A stretch of DNA of 50,696 nucleotides, from assembly GCF_001700505.1 (NCBI RefSeq), contig NZ_MAPV01000154.1:1-50696 (forward strand). Reading direction: 5' to 3'. This DNA is from Streptomyces mutomycini. GTDB lineage: Bacteria > Actinomycetota > Actinomycetes > Streptomycetales > Streptomycetaceae. The notes under the pieces were generated by a model. It searched no databases, was not told where the DNA came from, and was given only the letters and a program-made list of their open reading frames with translations. A program made the translations under genes and the position numbers. Position 1 is the stretch's first letter. Each line of letters opens with the position of its first letter. Positions 48,935 to 50,696 of this stretch are shown one piece after another.

Positions 48935-49312
48935 ATGAGCAACCCCCAGCAGCTGCGGTACAGCAAGGAGCACGAGTGGCTGTCGGCCCTCGAGGACGGC
49001 GTGGCCACGATCGGCATCACCGAGTTCGCGGCCAACGCGCTCGGTGACGTCGTCTACGCCCAGCTCCCGGAGGTCGGTGACACGGTGACCGCGGGCGAGA
49101 CCTGCGGTGAGCTGGAGTCGACCAAGTCGGTCAGCGACCTGTACTCGCCGGTGACCGGCGAGGTGACCGCGGCCAACCAGGACGTCGTGGACGACCCGTC
49201 GCTGGTGAACTCCGCCCCCTTCGAGGGCGGCTGGCTGTTCAAGGTGCGCGTCGCGGAGGAGCCGAAGGATCTTCTCTCCGCCGACGAGTACAACGCGTTC
49301 TCCGGCAACTGA
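48935..49312 (+). CDS. gcvH: Glycine cleavage system H protein
   Basis: The 125-residue lipoyl carrier shuttles the aminomethyl group between P and T proteins. The lipoylated Lys is in ELESTKSVSDLYSP near residue 63, within the typical barrel. The start MSNPQQLRYSKEHEW is family-typical, and AGGAG lies 10 bases before ATG 48935. It starts 102 bases after gcvT and 18 bases before glyA. Confidence 0.97.
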   Translation: MSNPQQLRYSKEHEWLSALEDGVATIGITEFAANALGDVVYAQLPEVGDTVTAGETCGELESTKSVSDLYSPVTGEVTAANQDVVDDPSLVNSAPFEGGWLFKVRVAEEPKDLLSADEYNAFSGN

Positions 49313-49330
49313 GACCCTAGGGACCCACTG

Positions 49331-50590
49331 ATGTCGCTTCTCAACTCCTCCCTCCACGAGCTGGACCCGGACGTCGCCGCCGCCGTCGACGCCGAGCTCC
49401 ACCGCCAGCAGTCCACCCTCGAGATGATCGCCTCGGAGAACTTCGCTCCGGTCGCGGTCATGGAGGCGCAGGGCTCCGTCCTCACCAACAAGTACGCCGA
49501 GGGCTACCCCGGCCGCCGCTACTACGGTGGCTGCGAGCACGTCGACGTGGTCGAGCAGATCGCGATCGACCGCATCAAGGCGCTCTTCGGTGCCGAGGCC
49601 GCGAACGTCCAGCCGCACTCCGGTGCGCAGGCCAACGCCGCCGCGATGTTCGCGCTGCTGAAGCCGGGCGACACGATCATGGGTCTCAACCTGGCCCACG
49701 GCGGTCACCTGACCCACGGCATGAAGATCAACTTCTCCGGCAAGCTCTACAACGTGGTCCCGTACCACGTCGACGACACCGGTGTCGTGGACATGGCCGA
49801 GGTCGAGCGCCTCGCCAAGGAGTCGAAGCCGAAGCTCATCGTGGCCGGCTGGTCCGCCTACCCCCGTCAGCTGGACTTCGCCGCCTTCCGCCGTGTCGCG
49901 GACGAGGTCGGCGCCTACCTGATGGTCGACATGGCGCACTTCGCGGGCCTGGTGGCCGCGGGTCTGCACCCCAACCCGGTGCCGCACGCCCACGTCGTCA
50001 CCACCACCACGCACAAGACCCTCGGTGGCCCGCGCGGCGGTGTGATCCTGTCGACGCAGGAGCTCGCCAAGAAGATCAACTCGGCGGTCTTCCCCGGTCA
50101 GCAGGGTGGCCCGCTGGAGCACGTGATCGCGGCCAAGGCCGTCTCCTTCAAGATCGCGGCGACCGACGAGTTCAAGGAGCGCCAGCAGCGCACCCTGGAC
50201 GGCGCCCGCATCCTCGCCGAGCGCCTGGTGCAGCCGGACGTCACCGAGGTGGGCGTATCCGTCCTCTCCGGCGGCACTGACGTCCACCTGGTCCTGGTCG
50301 ACCTGCGCAACTCCGAGCTGGACGGGCAGCAGGCCGAGGACCGGCTCCACGAGCTGGGCATCACGGTCAACCGGAACGCCATCCCGAACGACCCGCGGCC
50401 CCCGATGGTCACCTCCGGCCTGCGCATCGGTACGCCGGCCCTGGCCACCCGCGGCTTCCAGGCCGAGGACTTCACGGAGGTCGCCGAGATCATCGCGGCC
50501 GCGCTGAAGCCCGCGTACGACGCCGACGACCTCAAGGCCCGCGTCACCGCGCTGGCCGAGAAGTTCCCGCTGTACCCCGGCGTCAAGTAG
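49331..50590 (+). CDS. glyA: Serine hydroxymethyltransferase GlyA
   Basis: The 419-residue PLP enzyme interconverts serine and glycine while transferring one carbon to THF, completing the glycine pathway with GcvT and GcvH. The PLP Lys is in VVTTTTHKTLGGPRGG near residue 230. The N-terminal ENFAPVAVMEAQGSVLTNKY and the GGxE-type YPGRRYYGG segment are typical. ATG 49331 lies 18 bases after gcvH. The final codons (LYPGVK, TAG at 50588-50590) are inside an inverted repeat at the window end. Confidence 0.97.
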   Translation: MSLLNSSLHELDPDVAAAVDAELHRQQSTLEMIASENFAPVAVMEAQGSVLTNKYAEGYPGRRYYGGCEHVDVVEQIAIDRIKALFGAEAANVQPHSGAQANAAAMFALLKPGDTIMGLNLAHGGHLTHGMKINFSGKLYNVVPYHVDDTGVVDMAEVERLAKESKPKLIVAGWSAYPRQLDFAAFRRVADEVGAYLMVDMAHFAGLVAAGLHPNPVPHAHVVTTTTHKTLGGPRGGVILSTQELAKKINSAVFPGQQGGPLEHVIAAKAVSFKIAATDEFKERQQRTLDGARILAERLVQPDVTEVGVSVLSGGTDVHLVLVDLRNSELDGQQAEDRLHELGITVNRNAIPNDPRPPMVTSGLRIGTPALATRGFQAEDFTEVAEIIAAALKPAYDADDLKARVTALAEKFPLYPGVK

Positions 50591-50696
50591 TCACCCGCAG
50601 TTTGCACACAGGGTGGGGGCACCGCGCACACTGAACACAGTGAGCCCGGTGCCCCCACCCTGTGTGCAAACTGCGGGTGACTACTTGACGCCGGGG
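50575..50696. repeat. Perfect 50-nt inverted repeat at the window end
   Basis: Bases 50575-50624 are the exact reverse complement of 50647-50696, with a 22-base spacer containing CACTG-AACA-CAGTG. The left arm includes the last 16 bases of glyA, so the right arm repeats its end in antisense and stops exactly at the window end. The inner part (about 18 bp, GGTGGGGGCACCG/CGGTGCCCCCACC) could be a real glyA terminator. The extension through coding sequence suggests a foldback artefact at a contig end. Confidence 0.9.

Noticed and set aside
1..50696. CRISPR arrays, IS elements, prophage genes, tRNA or rRNA
   Set aside because: I scanned for repeats with regular spacers, transposase-like proteins and conserved RNA features; the only repeats are short tandem arrays at gene ends and hairpins.

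Overview
The window is about 50.7 kb of very GC-rich DNA with the codon bias and gene content of a Streptomyces chromosome core. The order serA-ilvC-ilvN-ilvB, a c-di-GMP gene, gatBAC, a second c-di-GMP gene, ligA, mnmA, a cysteine desulfurase, an oligopeptide ABC operon and gcvT-gcvH-glyA resembles the S. coelicolor core chromosome as I remember it. I see no insertion sequence, prophage, CRISPR array, rRNA or tRNA. This is mostly conserved housekeeping sequence, so I claim no wholly new system. The interesting material lies in regulation, small genes and degenerate domains.

Region 1 (1-8.7 kb, minus strand) makes serine and branched-chain amino acids: serA, ilvC, ilvN and ilvB. Upstream of ilvB lie a 13-residue leader peptide rich in Ile/Leu/Val and an attenuator terminator. 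Above it is a membrane GGDEF-EAL protein (CdgC type) whose EAL domain has lost key residues, with a near-consensus BldD box at its 5' end. Region 2 (8.7-18.4 kb) holds a 2-hydroxyacid dehydrogenase, an aldo/keto reductase, a PQQ-type sugar dehydrogenase lipoprotein, a small membrane protein, a GNAT acetyltransferase, an MMPL transporter and a Tat-exported phospholipase C.

Region 3 (18.5-29.3 kb, minus strand) holds gatC-gatA-80-residue ORF-gatB for tRNA amidotransfer, an RmdB-type c-di-GMP phosphodiesterase, ligA, a short MetE-like protein, an SDR and a LOG-family protein. Region 4 (29.4-38 kb) is mixed: DUF427, alpha/beta hydrolase, mnmA plus a cysteine desulfurase (tRNA thiolation), a Tat amidase, two TetR regulators, small membrane proteins, a double-hotdog thioesterase and a TRIC-type membrane protein.

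Region 5 (38-44.3 kb, minus strand) is an oppC-oppA-oppB-oppD-oppF operon with ATGA/GTGA stop-start overlaps and a strong hairpin between oppA and oppB. Region 6 (44.6-50.7 kb) has two SseB-like genes and a P-loop ATPase, divergent from a tandem glycine riboswitch that precedes gcvT, gcvH and glyA. The window ends in a perfect 50-nt inverted repeat that includes the last codons of glyA. It may be a real structure or a foldback artefact at a contig end.

Gene starts were chosen by ribosome-binding sites, stop-start overlaps and family alignment, so several are shorter than the longest open frame.
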